Assembly (NCBI GenBank): GCA_021732565.1
Contig: JAKFUT010000041.1
Coordinates: 1 to 36,281 of the forward strand
DNA from: Candidatus Obscuribacterales bacterium
Lineage (GTDB): Bacteria; Cyanobacteriota; Vampirovibrionia; Obscuribacterales; Obscuribacteraceae
Direction: 5' to 3'
DNA: 36,281 nucleotides
Shown here: positions 17,593 to 26,232 of the stretch, in pieces
Layout of the letters: the number at the start of each line of letters is the position of its first letter
Numbering within the stretch: the first letter of the stretch is position 1
Made by a program: the position numbers and the translations under genes
The notes under the pieces: model-generated
Seen by the model: only the letters and a program-made list of their open reading frames with translations
What the model was told of the DNA's origin: nothing
Database searches by the model: none

Positions 17593-18015
17593 GGGCTTCA
17601 TCTGCAAAGCAGGCAGTGCCGGAAGGAGCGCTTTCTCCTGCCCTCAACCTGGAAACAGACTGCCGGCCATTGGTCCCGTTGATTGATTGAAATCCGGGCC
17701 ACGTGAACCGCTCAGAACAATACGATCGAGTGAATCGCGGACCCGTCTGGCGATTGTTGCGGGACCTGCATCGAATCCCGTTACCAAACCCGGCGCGCCC
17801 GAGCTTGATTAAAGAACGGGTTGATTCCATAAAACAGGAAGACGCAACGTTGACGCCAGGGGCTTGGCTGGCAGTATCGGCACGATCACCGGCATCAGTC
17901 GCCTGACATAGCATTAGAGGCTGAATAACTTCAGCTGTAGGTACGCGACGGAGCCTGCCTTCTATCCATCAGTATCTCGAACTCGGGATGCGGGCTTAAG
18001 TCTCGCGGCAGCGTC
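17593..18015. other. Non-coding stretch between the kinase and the repeat array
   Basis: I see no gene I can support. Short ORFs exist on both strands (for example 17703-17906 plus and 17573-17914 minus), but they overlap each other and lack ribosome-binding sites. No T-tract terminator was recognised after the kinase. Confidence 0.4.
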
Positions 18016-18260
18016 GTGCTTGTTCGATACCGAACGTCCCTGCGATGGTGCGGTGCTTGTTCGATATCGAACGTCCCTGCGATGGTGCGGTGCTTGTTCG
18101 ATATCGAACGTCCCTGCGATGGTGCGGTGCTTGTTCGATATCGAACGTCCCTGCGATGGTGCGGTGCTTGTTCGATATCGAACGTCCCTGCGATGGTGTG
18201 GTGCGTGCTTGTTCGATATCGAACGTCCCTGCAATGGCGTGGTGCTTGTTCGATATCGAG
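18016..18260 (+). repeat. Tandem array of a 37-bp unit, each with a 12-bp palindrome
   Basis: Unit starts are 18016, 18053, 18090, 18127, 18164, 18205 and 18242; the last is partial (19 bp). A 4-bp insertion (GTGC, 18201-18204) separates units 5 and 6. Each unit begins GTGCTTG followed by TTCGATATCGAA, a perfect 12-bp palindrome (one mismatch in units 1 and 7). Units 2-4 are identical, unit 1 differs by one base, and units 5 and 6 have a few changes, suggesting recent expansion. There are no variable spacers, so this is not CRISPR. It ends 176 bases before the ATG of a zinc-ribbon protein. Confidence 0.95.
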
Positions 18261-18264
18261 CAGC

Positions 18265-18281
18265 TTCTGCGGTTCGCAGAA
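18265..18281 (+). other. Small hairpin flanking the array
   Basis: TTCTGCG (18265-18271) pairs with CGCAGAA (18275-18281) around a 3-base loop, immediately after the last partial repeat unit. Function unknown; it may mark the array boundary. Confidence 0.35.
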
Positions 18282-18378
18282 ATTGCTTTGCATCATGCAT
18301 CGCGCCCTGTCCCCCAATGACATCACGGTTTTCAACAGTTAAATCCTCACTCAGAAATCAGAAAAACGCGTAGTAAAT

Positions 18379-18408
18379 TTGAACCTTTTTTCGCCAATTT
18401 CGTTATTA
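18379..18408 (+). promoter_or_regulatory. Weak sigma-70-like promoter candidate for the zinc-ribbon gene
   Basis: TTGAAC (18379-18384) is followed after 18 bases by TTATTA (18403-18408). The match to consensus is partial. It lies between the array and the Shine-Dalgarno AAAGGAGA at 18424-18431. Confidence 0.25.
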
Positions 18409-18436
18409 ATCTGTGCCCCTTCAAAGGAGAACCGAT

Positions 18437-19408
18437 ATGGAAGTAGTTCTACAACGAGCGAAATCTATCTTGGAAGATTTCTTCCAGAAGTTCCACTCCG
18501 ACCTGGTGTTCTATCGTTTCCTCTGGCAGATTAATAGTCGCCGGTGCTCGTGCGGCCGAGTTCCCACCATTGAAATTGGAAAGGGACGGTGTCGTAGATG
18601 TGCTTGCGGCAAAGAAGTCTCAGTAACAGCGGGGACATTTTTTCACAAAGCTAAGAAAGTCAGGAATAGGGTGGCTACGTTAGTTTTAAGAGTTGAGGGC
18701 ATTGTTCTAAACATAAATCAAATTCACTTCCTCATCGATATGAGTTACTCAGCAACCTGGGGAATTGAAATGAGAACTAAACTTCTTTCCGAGTCTGAGC
18801 TTAGTGATGAATTGACCGCGACCGGTTTTGCCTTCCTGAAAGTTATAGGACGACGCAGCAGAGAAACGCCAGCACGAGAGCACCCCTCTGCCGAAGTCCT
18901 CAATGCCATTTTTGAAGAAACCTGTGATGCTGGTGAAATCGCTTACTTGGACAGAATGTTTGCTTTCACGAGCGATTGTGAAACACCTTTTGGATTCCAC
19001 GAACACCCACACGAACACGAGCCGGAGGCATCCCAAAATTCGGTAGATGAACGGGATTCCGCCGGACAATTCGGCGCCATTAGCAAGCCTGTAGGTGCGA
19101 GGCTGAACAATATTACACTGCTGTACTCGTCTCCTGATAACACCGATAATCCTGCGCAATCGTCTATTCTCAAGAATTTGACAGCCATCCGTCACCGGTG
19201 CGGTACGGTTAGCTATAAGTTCATGCAACCTCACATAGCTGATTCAAAGTTTGAAGTAGAGAAAGGTCGTTGGACATTGGAGACGCTTCTACTCAAATGC
19301 ATGAGATTTACCCCAATTACCCGAAAGGATCTAAGAGATTATGTTTCTCCACAGACGCTTAAGTTAGTGTCCTGGCCGACGGACGGTCAATCTCAAGCTT
19401 TCACCTGA
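18437..19408 (+). CDS. Zinc-ribbon protein probably derived from an IS1595-type transposase
   Basis: ATG 18437 follows AAAGGAGA at ideal spacing; the frame is open further upstream but without a ribosome-binding site. The 323-residue protein has a CxC...CxxC zinc ribbon (C37, C39, C52, C55) running into VSVTAGTFFHKAKK, the hallmark N-terminus of IS1595/ISXO2-type transposases. Near the C-terminus, GTVSYKFMQPHIADSKFEVE resembles the end of the same family. The middle, where the DDE nuclease should be, is unrelated, variable and His/Glu-rich (HEHPHEHEPE); I see no DDE signature. No terminal inverted repeats were recognised. It is therefore probably a domesticated or eroded transposase that may still bind DNA, possibly the palindromic array just upstream. 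The family call is moderate; the array link is inference. Confidence 0.75.
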   Translation: MEVVLQRAKSILEDFFQKFHSDLVFYRFLWQINSRRCSCGRVPTIEIGKGRCRRCACGKEVSVTAGTFFHKAKKVRNRVATLVLRVEGIVLNINQIHFLIDMSYSATWGIEMRTKLLSESELSDELTATGFAFLKVIGRRSRETPAREHPSAEVLNAIFEETCDAGEIAYLDRMFAFTSDCETPFGFHEHPHEHEPEASQNSVDERDSAGQFGAISKPVGARLNNITLLYSSPDNTDNPAQSSILKNLTAIRHRCGTVSYKFMQPHIADSKFEVEKGRWTLETLLLKCMRFTPITRKDLRDYVSPQTLKLVSWPTDGQSQAFT

Positions 19409-19470
19409 TACTGCCCATTACGAGGCTCCACTCGTTTCCGTGGCTAGTTGTTCGGTGACCGGGCCGCAGG

Positions 19471-19907
19471 ATGCCGGAGAACAAGGCCGTAGACTTTGAA
19501 GCAAATCGGCATCGCCAGTCTAATGAAATTCATTATTCCCAACACCGTCTAGCCGGGCTCGAGCAGTTTCTCGAGTTTTGGCCAGGACCAAGCCTTCCTG
19601 AATATGGCGAACCGGAGGATGAGATGCGGTCGATCGAGATGCTGCCTCCACTACTGGCACGTTTCTTTAGCTTCGCAGGTTGGTGGCCGGGACACAATCA
19701 GCGAACATCGTTCGCGAATTGATTTTGCATGCAGGATACACTGTGTGCGATCAGTCCGAAGGACTATGCGCCAACACTGCAGTGCATGAACACAACTGCG
19801 GCCGGTCTCCCTGGTTCTCGCATCAAAGATTGATTGTATCAACGAATTACAAGCAGCTGACGAATAAGCCGTTTGACGGCGACCGCAGTCTGGTGCTTCA
19901 AGTCTGA
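19471..19907 (+). pseudogene. Decayed gene, possibly SMI1/KNR4-like
   Basis: The frame from 19471 gives a protein-like stretch (GLEQFLEFWPGPSLPEYG, then LPPLLARFFSFAGWWPG) that ends at TGA 19720-19722. Reading through it in the same frame continues plausibly (FCMQDTLCAISPKDYAPTLQ) to a second stop near 19829. Residual coding appears in another frame up to 19907. A CGA-to-TGA change would explain the first stop. The LARFFSFAGWWPG part recalls SMI1/KNR4-like proteins, but only weakly. It could instead be a genuine 83-residue small protein. There is no good ribosome-binding site. Confidence 0.4.
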
Positions 19908-21115
19908 ATGGCCAACTTCGAGAATATTTTATTGAACTCCTTCAGGCTGATCTCAAACTGACCATCTAGCTTGCCGTCGGCAAAATCGGAACTGCTTGAA
20001 ACCTTATATTCCATGTCGACACTCGACCCCAGCGGATCGCGCAAGGTGAGTGTTTGAGCGGTGGGACTATAACCCAGAACAGCATATGCATGATGCGATT
20101 TTATACCTGTCTCGCCTACATTGGTGCCACCTTCAGTAGTGGCAATCACCAGCTTGCGATAAGAGAAAGCCTCAGTCAAGGCATTATTTTGTTCCGCATA
20201 GATTTCATCAATTACGGCCTGTCTCCCGATCCAACTGCGCAACTGGCGGCCGCTAACATGGGCTTTCCCCAGTCCGAAGTCGCCAAGTTCCCAAGAAACG
20301 GTGTCTAGTAGTTTCATTGAATGCCCGGTATAGATCCGGCATGCTTCTTCATCAAATGCACCATATGCTGCGCCAAAAGAGGGAAGTTTTGAAGAGGCAT
20401 CAAATCTTCCCTCTAGAAGACCGTGCTTGAGGACGCGGATGATTGCACGGTCTAGAGGCTGGTGAGCATTGCGATAGGCGCCATAGGCTTTTTCGAGCAC
20501 TGGCAACCAGATTCCATTGCCAAACCTGTAATAACCGTTTTCGTCGCTAGTTCTGGCTGAATAATAGAGTTCTTGCCTGGTCGGTTCCGCCACGGTAACA
20601 GGTTGATCAGGAGCACCGCCGAAGGTGACAGTATAAGTGCCGTCATGGTTTGGATGAATCATTTTCAGTATTTGCTCGCGCCCGGAGGGCAAGGCTACCA
20701 GGGCGGCGGTGGTAGATAAGAACTTGCAATCACAAATTTGACCTTGAATGATTGCCGACGGTTTAATGCTGTCAATGCCCCATGGAAAGAGCGTGTCAAC
20801 TCTTGAATCGTACGTATGGTTCAGTGCGCCGAACGGACATTTGGTAAAGTTGAATTCATCCTGGTGCTCAATATCGTTTTGTATGCTGAACCAGAGAAAG
20901 CCTATGAGCACGAATACCACTACCCCAATCAATTTGAGATGACGGTTCTTCTCTGTCTTGTCGATACCCGACTGGCTGATTGGAGCGGTCTGGTTGACAC
21001 CATGAACACCAGCGTGTTCCCGGTTCGGTGGATGACTTTGAGCCGTGCCAGGATCATGAATGTCTATCATGGGCTGCTGGAGATCGTCAGGAGAGGGATT
21101 AGAATAGCCGTTCAT
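19898..21115 (-). CDS. Membrane-anchored calpain-like cysteine protease
   Basis: This 405-residue protein has a 60-residue hydrophilic N-terminus, one TM segment (about 61-78, KLIGVVVFVLIGFLWF) and a calpain-like catalytic domain (about 105-405) on the other side. QGQICDCKFL aligns with the calpain motif QGxxGDCWFL, giving oxyanion Q124 and nucleophile C130. IWLPVLEKAYGAY (202-214) matches the calpain LWxxLLEKAYAK element. SHHAYAVLGY supplies H342. The usual catalytic Asn of the NPWG motif is Asp here (RDPLG, D360), as in papain-like variants that use Asp. No calcium-binding domain is attached. Substrates are unknown. It ends beside the decayed gene and is divergent from a kinase gene at 21377. 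Confidence 0.85.
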   Translation of the reverse strand: MNGYSNPSPDDLQQPMIDIHDPGTAQSHPPNREHAGVHGVNQTAPISQSGIDKTEKNRHLKLIGVVVFVLIGFLWFSIQNDIEHQDEFNFTKCPFGALNHTYDSRVDTLFPWGIDSIKPSAIIQGQICDCKFLSTTAALVALPSGREQILKMIHPNHDGTYTVTFGGAPDQPVTVAEPTRQELYYSARTSDENGYYRFGNGIWLPVLEKAYGAYRNAHQPLDRAIIRVLKHGLLEGRFDASSKLPSFGAAYGAFDEEACRIYTGHSMKLLDTVSWELGDFGLGKAHVSGRQLRSWIGRQAVIDEIYAEQNNALTEAFSYRKLVIATTEGGTNVGETGIKSHHAYAVLGYSPTAQTLTLRDPLGSSVDMEYKVSSSSDFADGKLDGQFEISLKEFNKIFSKLAIQT

Positions 21116-21336
21116 TTAGCTCTGGCAGGGCTGTGCAGACGTCGATCTGCTTTCTAATCTAATTTATCCGCAAGCAAAAATGAACATGTCTTTGGTCATA
21201 AGTTCACTATCAGGGCGGCATTGAAAAATAGAGAAGAACTCGATTTCCACAATCCAAATATCTCGAGACTTGTCGCTGGTCGACCATTTCGGAATCCGAC
21301 GTACCTAACCTGTGATGTTTAAGTCGAGTCGACGGG

Positions 21337-21370
21337 TATATAAAAATCGTGTCAACGATTTGGTTAGAGG
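21337..21370 (+). promoter_or_regulatory. TATATA box, inverted repeat and ribosome-binding site before the HGD kinase
   Basis: TATATA at 21337-21342 could be a -10 box, though no good -35 is seen. AAATCGT (21344-21350) pairs with ACGATTT (21355-21361) around GTCA, placing a 7-bp inverted repeat over the likely transcription start. AGAGG at 21366-21370 precedes the TTG start at 21377. An operator or a short 5' hairpin is possible. Confidence 0.35.
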
Positions 21371-21376
21371 CGTCCT

Positions 21377-23158
21377 TTGCAAGAGATTGGCATAAGATTA
21401 AAGACGAGCTGGTGGCCTTCTCCGCAGGATTACAATGAGGCTATTCAAAATCCTCATCTCAATATGGAAGATGAGGAGTTGCGCACGGCAACTGTATACC
21501 TGGACTCAAACGGCATTCCTCGACCAGTAACCGGTGCATTTGCCAGTGTCTACCGGTTCAAGTGCCAACATCGCGACATTGCGTTGAGGTGTTTCCTCAA
21601 GAGTATTCCTGATCAGGAAGAGCGCTACTCTCTGGTGTCTCATTTCGTGCAGGAATGCAACCTTCCCTACACTGTCACGTTTGATTTCCTTACAAGTGGC
21701 ATTCGGGCTGCAGGCGAATGGACGCCTGCACTAAAGATGGAGTGGGTTGACGGACTGACACTTGATAGTTACATTTTAGCGAATCTCAAAGACACGGAAA
21801 AACTAAATCGCCTGTCGGTCAACTTTCGCAAGATGATGGACGATCTACGCAGTGTGGGCATTGCCCACGGTGATCTGCAGCACGCAAATATAATGGTCTT
21901 ATTGAACGGGGAGTTGCGCCTGGTCGACTACGATGGAATGTATGTTCCAACCATGAACGGGCTTTTCGGGAATGAGCTGGGTCACGTAAATTACCAGCAC
22001 CCGCGTCGTCATGGTGCTCACTTCGGTCATTATCTCGACAATTTTTCTTCATGGAATATTTACGCATCGATGGTGGCATTGCAAGTTGATCCACAACTCT
22101 GGCCTCGGCTGGGAGCTGGTGATGACTGCCTTCTTTTTCGCAAGAGCGATTTTATAAATCCCCTTGAGTCGCCTGCATTTGCCGCCTTTGAAAATCATAG
22201 CCATGAGGAGCTTCGAGCGCTGGGAAGATTCATTCGCTCCCAGCTTGCATGTGATCCGGCCGACGTTCCTTATTTGCAAACCCCGGTACCGGTGGTGATG
22301 GATTTGGAGGTCTTGGCCGATCAACTTCCCGTTACCCGATCACCTGTTCGAGTACGTCCCGGCGACTGGTTTGAGTGGTCCGACTCTGTTGGCAACGAGG
22401 ATGACGAACAGGCGCTTCCGTTTTCATCAAAGATAGAATCGGAGTTACAGGTTGCCCTGCCCAGGAAAGTCAAATACAACAGAGCTCACCGGACACCGAG
22501 TCCTGCTAACCTCACCGCATTAATGTTGATCAATCCGTTGACGTGGTTCTTCCTGGGATATCTCGGCCAGGCAGCCTTTGATACGACTTTATGTATCGGA
22601 ATGACTGTAGATGGTCGTGTAACACAGGTGTCTAACTTTACCGATAAAACCGGTAATCACACAAGCGTCGATTGTTCTTACTGGCAAAACAACTATTGGT
22701 GTCGAGGCTATCGACAGAAGGCATTGGTTATCGATCCTCCTGAGAGTAAGGACCACGAAATCAAAGAAGGTGAGAACATCAAAGCATTTGTCCAAGATTC
22801 GTCGCCTCTGTTTACAGATCTGATCATCTCACTTTTTTGCCTATTCGGCGTAGTGTCGTGCGAATGGCTGATTCTCTCTTCAGCCCGTCGTCACAGGCGG
22901 TTGGCTCAAAATGGTGCCGTAGCGCTGGGAGAAATACATGGCAAAATAGTGAGAGGTCGAGATCGCCGCTCTTACTCATTGAATGTTGTATGTTCAGCCG
23001 GAAAAGGAGCAAGTCATTGCGTATCGATTCCAGTGAATGAGGCAGAGTATCGTCAGTCTGTGGAAGGTGAGCTAGTTTCCGTGCTATACAACCCGAGCAA
23101 TCCCGACGATGCAATTCTCTATCGTACTTGTCGCTATCAAGTTGTAAAACAAGCGTAA
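21377..23158 (+). CDS. HGD-type kinase fused to DUF3592-like membrane modules
   Basis: The TTG start follows AGAGG. Residues 45-300 form a bacterial kinase domain: FASVYRF, IALRCFLKSI, HGDLQHANI (H164, D166, N171) and VDYDGMY (D184) in place of DFG, followed by GHVNYQHPRR, which is characteristic of one family of atypical bacterial kinases. Catalytic D and N are present; the N-lobe lysine position looks like Arg (ALRCF), as I recall for this family. After a linker come a TM segment (about 383-400, LINPLTWFFLGYLGQAAF), a beta-rich loop with CSYWQNNYWC, a second TM (about 478-500, LIISLFCLFGVVSCEWLIL) and a DUF3592-like module ending VSVLYNPSNPDDAIL. It is probably a membrane kinase; target unknown. 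Confidence 0.85.
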   Translation: MQEIGIRLKTSWWPSPQDYNEAIQNPHLNMEDEELRTATVYLDSNGIPRPVTGAFASVYRFKCQHRDIALRCFLKSIPDQEERYSLVSHFVQECNLPYTVTFDFLTSGIRAAGEWTPALKMEWVDGLTLDSYILANLKDTEKLNRLSVNFRKMMDDLRSVGIAHGDLQHANIMVLLNGELRLVDYDGMYVPTMNGLFGNELGHVNYQHPRRHGAHFGHYLDNFSSWNIYASMVALQVDPQLWPRLGAGDDCLLFRKSDFINPLESPAFAAFENHSHEELRALGRFIRSQLACDPADVPYLQTPVPVVMDLEVLADQLPVTRSPVRVRPGDWFEWSDSVGNEDDEQALPFSSKIESELQVALPRKVKYNRAHRTPSPANLTALMLINPLTWFFLGYLGQAAFDTTLCIGMTVDGRVTQVSNFTDKTGNHTSVDCSYWQNNYWCRGYRQKALVIDPPESKDHEIKEGENIKAFVQDSSPLFTDLIISLFCLFGVVSCEWLILSSARRHRRLAQNGAVALGEIHGKIVRGRDRRSYSLNVVCSAGKGASHCVSIPVNEAEYRQSVEGELVSVLYNPSNPDDAILYRTCRYQVVKQA

Positions 23159-23175
23159 TGGAACAACATTCCTAA

Positions 23176-26115
23176 TCAGGAAGCATCCAGGTGCGTCGCC
23201 TGGATTCTGAGTACTTCTTTCAAATCGCAAAGTTTTAGCAAATCGGTAATTGAAATGCGCCCGCTGAGCTTCGTTTCGGCCTTGGATACAAGCTGGAAGC
23301 CTGCATTTTTTAGTAACTGTAGTACTTCATCTGATACCGCGGTTACCGTCAGTTTGACCGCAACTTTTCCATCCACTATATCCAAACCGGCAATTTCACC
23401 AGCTTTTGCCGATCCAGCCCCTTGCAATTGACGTAAGAGTCCGTCTAGCTTTGAACTTGCGGTCGCGTCAGGCTTGGCTGAGTCTTCAGTCCTTTTGCCT
23501 TTTGCCTCCTGCTTCGTATCCTTGTCGTTTTGTTTCTTCTTCAGTACCGCCTTACGAGGTTCCGCTTTAGGGGTGAACTCTTCGGAAAGTTTTGTCGACG
23601 GCGCAATGGATAGATCCGTGGAGGCTGACGGTCTACTCAATAATTGTGGTGCGCTGCCATGTCGTTCTAATTGGGGAGTCACACTGTATTGATTGTCACC
23701 GGGCTGTCGAATAAATCGACCCTGGTTGGTGGGCGGCAATCCGCCACCTCCTCCCATTCCAACACCGCCACTTGCCTCTTTGGCCCGGGAAAGCAATCTT
23801 CCACTCACGGGGGTAGTATTGAATGCGCCCGGCTGGAAGTTACCATAATAGCTAGACTTGCCGGCGGCCATGGACCCGGCTCCAGCCGCGGAAACCGGGA
23901 CCGGATAACCAAAGGATGGACCGTTTCGTGCCCCCTGACCTGTCTGGTATGGCGTCGAATTCGGAGGGCTCAGCGAAACGAAACCTCCGCTTCCGGCTGC
24001 TCCAAATTGCGCACCACCAGGCATTCCTTGCGCCTGGATCCGCCTGTAATGCTGATGAGTTCCCCCCAGTGATCCGGCATCATTCTTGCCCACGGTGGCC
24101 TCGCGTGATACACCATCGGGTACTTCGACCTCCACTGGCACCGTTGTCGCCTTTCCGCCTTTGGTGACAATCTTTTCTTCTACGGCCACAAAAGAAGTGT
24201 ATTGAGTCATCAGATGGTAGTCGAGAGCCGTTTTTACTATTTCGTCTTTTAGCTCCTGGTTGACAGCTCCACGTTGTGCACCGCCCCAATCCTCCGACAT
24301 CAACCGGTCTACTTTGGCACGAGCCCAGATCGATTTTATGACGGAATTGCCATCCTGCTTTTCTGGAAAGACAATCTTCAGATCTTGTTTATATGGCTTG
24401 CCCGCTGCAAAACCCGTCAGGCTAACGGTGCCGGCACCAGGCTTCAGATACCTCCCTTTGAAATAGAGCGGCCGCTCTGCCCAGACATCGGAAATCTCTA
24501 CTGGATAGACTTCTTTCACGGGCAAACCGTGGAAGTCTAACTTAACATCGGTCAAAACCGGCGAACTTATGCGTTTGTAGAATTTCTCGCCAACGACAGG
24601 GCCCGGGCTGTTGAGCAGCACATACTCCGCCTCCCCTCCGCCATCTTGGGCGATACCATCAATCAAGAATCTATTGACACTATTGCCGGTGCCAAAAGGA
24701 AACCATCGCGATGTACCGCGATGCTTCTTAACGAGCTCGCGAATGGCAAAATCATTTCCGACGAACCCGTCTGTCATGAAAACAACTATACGTAATCGAT
24801 TCTCATCTGGTGGAATCGCCATCACTTTCTCCACTGCGGGGGCCATCCATGTGCCTCCTCTGGCCGTAAGTTTCTCGATCCACGCCTTAGCACTTTGAGT
24901 CAGCTGCGCGCTCGCTTTCTGAGGCTTAGGCGCGAACTCCGTCACTCCGTTGTTGAATGCAAGAACTTGAAACGTATCGTTAGCATTCATGTGATCGACG
25001 ATGTATTCCATCGTTTCTTTGGCCTTTTCTAAGGGGCGCCCGCTCTGCGAGCCGGAACAATCGATCAGGAACACCATCTCTTTGGGAGCAACTTTCTCAG
25101 GCGTGATGCGTTTAGGTGGCAACAACATGAGTGTGAAAAACCCGGATTTGTCATCGCGATGGGTCAGATATCCGCTCTGTAGGCTATCCTTAGCCACCGA
25201 CCATGTTAGTACGAAGTCTTTATTCGGTATTGTTGCTTTGTCTGCTAGCGTTATGTGAGCATCATCGTCTCCATCGTGCGTAACTTTCACTTCATGTAAC
25301 TTAGATTGCACATGGTCTAAATGAACACCCGCTGCGATATTCACATCGATGGAAATATCGTGCCCGGCGCGATGACCGGCGGCAGCCGTAAGAGGCGTGA
25401 TTTTAGATGCGTCCGGTACCTCGTCCGTGTCCGGCGCCCGGCCCGGTCCTTCCTTGCCGATGGGGGAACCGGGGTTGAAACGCGGACCAACAACAGTGGG
25501 GAATGTAAATGTAAAATTGCCAGCTTCGTAGGGTAGCATGTCTACATATTTGATCTCTATTTCAACCTGTGCCCCGGGTTCGATGTTAGCGACAGACTGT
25601 GTGAAGATATTGGGACGCTCCTGATCTAATAAGGAAGCGACATGGCCTGCGGCCCTTGCTGTTTCGTAGATCTCTCGGGCTTCTTCCCTTTTTTTGATGA
25701 CTCCTTTGATAATGCGGTCGCCGATTTTCATGGTCATTTCGTCTACAGCGGCATTCTCTGGAAGGGGAAACGAATAAATCGCTTCGATTTTGTCTTTAAA
25801 AGTATTGTGGAAAGTCTGTTTGACCGAAACCCTGGCAACATAACCGGATATCTGAGCCTTCACTGTGGTGTGCTTCAGCGGGCACTGTCCTAGCTGATTT
25901 CCGCCTGGAAGCATCGCTAACAATGCCCCGGACCCTTCGGCAGAGGCCAGGCTTGATGAGCCTGCCGGTAAGTGGTCGGCTGGCGACGAAGGCTGGCTGA
26001 ATGAAGGAAGACCTTGAGACCACGCTGGAAGAAGTGCTTGATTGCACAATATTGAAACGGTCAGCAGCGAAAGACTGATGCTAAACGATCGACGCAATTT
26101 GTTGACGACTTCCAT
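23176..26115 (-). CDS. Secreted VIT and von Willebrand factor A domain protein
   Basis: This 979-residue protein has a signal peptide (about 1-34, with ISLSLLTVSILCNQALLPAW and a likely cleavage after AWS). A VIT domain follows (about 75-205; VKQTFHNTFKDKIEAIYSFP and KGVIKKREEAREIYE are typical), then a vWA domain with the MIDAS motif DCSGSQSG at about 352. The order VIT-vWA is that of inter-alpha-trypsin-inhibitor heavy-chain-like bacterial proteins, which mediate metal-dependent protein contacts. A Gly/Pro/Ser-rich region (about 690-860) and a Lys-rich segment precede a C-terminal domain of about 80 residues. The ATG is preceded by GAGGATC. It probably works outside the cytoplasmic membrane. 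Function beyond adhesion or complex assembly cannot be told. Confidence 0.9.
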   Translation of the reverse strand: MEVVNKLRRSFSISLSLLTVSILCNQALLPAWSQGLPSFSQPSSPADHLPAGSSSLASAEGSGALLAMLPGGNQLGQCPLKHTTVKAQISGYVARVSVKQTFHNTFKDKIEAIYSFPLPENAAVDEMTMKIGDRIIKGVIKKREEAREIYETARAAGHVASLLDQERPNIFTQSVANIEPGAQVEIEIKYVDMLPYEAGNFTFTFPTVVGPRFNPGSPIGKEGPGRAPDTDEVPDASKITPLTAAAGHRAGHDISIDVNIAAGVHLDHVQSKLHEVKVTHDGDDDAHITLADKATIPNKDFVLTWSVAKDSLQSGYLTHRDDKSGFFTLMLLPPKRITPEKVAPKEMVFLIDCSGSQSGRPLEKAKETMEYIVDHMNANDTFQVLAFNNGVTEFAPKPQKASAQLTQSAKAWIEKLTARGGTWMAPAVEKVMAIPPDENRLRIVVFMTDGFVGNDFAIRELVKKHRGTSRWFPFGTGNSVNRFLIDGIAQDGGGEAEYVLLNSPGPVVGEKFYKRISSPVLTDVKLDFHGLPVKEVYPVEISDVWAERPLYFKGRYLKPGAGTVSLTGFAAGKPYKQDLKIVFPEKQDGNSVIKSIWARAKVDRLMSEDWGGAQRGAVNQELKDEIVKTALDYHLMTQYTSFVAVEEKIVTKGGKATTVPVEVEVPDGVSREATVGKNDAGSLGGTHQHYRRIQAQGMPGGAQFGAAGSGGFVSLSPPNSTPYQTGQGARNGPSFGYPVPVSAAGAGSMAAGKSSYYGNFQPGAFNTTPVSGRLLSRAKEASGGVGMGGGGGLPPTNQGRFIRQPGDNQYSVTPQLERHGSAPQLLSRPSASTDLSIAPSTKLSEEFTPKAEPRKAVLKKKQNDKDTKQEAKGKRTEDSAKPDATASSKLDGLLRQLQGAGSAKAGEIAGLDIVDGKVAVKLTVTAVSDEVLQLLKNAGFQLVSKAETKLSGRISITDLLKLCDLKEVLRIQATHLDAS

Positions 26116-26232
26116 AACTGATCCTCATTGTATTTTTCTAGCGTACCCCGGTTCAGTATGAAAATTGCACCGGGTTTTTCCGGGTTGTTGGTTGATTTGA
26201 GAAATTAACGATGTGTCGACAATTATTTCGCC

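Noticed and set aside
17573-17914. Minus- and plus-strand ORFs after the Ser/Thr kinase
   Set aside because: They overlap each other, lack ribosome-binding sites, and one overlaps the kinase end.
18016-18260. CRISPR array
   Set aside because: The units abut directly with no variable spacers, and no cas gene is nearby; it is a tandem repeat.
17931-18373. Several ORFs over the 37-bp array on both strands
   Set aside because: They arise because a 37-bp unit without stops reads open in all frames; the encoded repeats (VRYRTSLRWCGACSISN-like) have no start signals.
18437-19408. A complete, mobile insertion sequence
   Set aside because: No DDE triad, terminal inverted repeats or target-site duplications were found around the gene.
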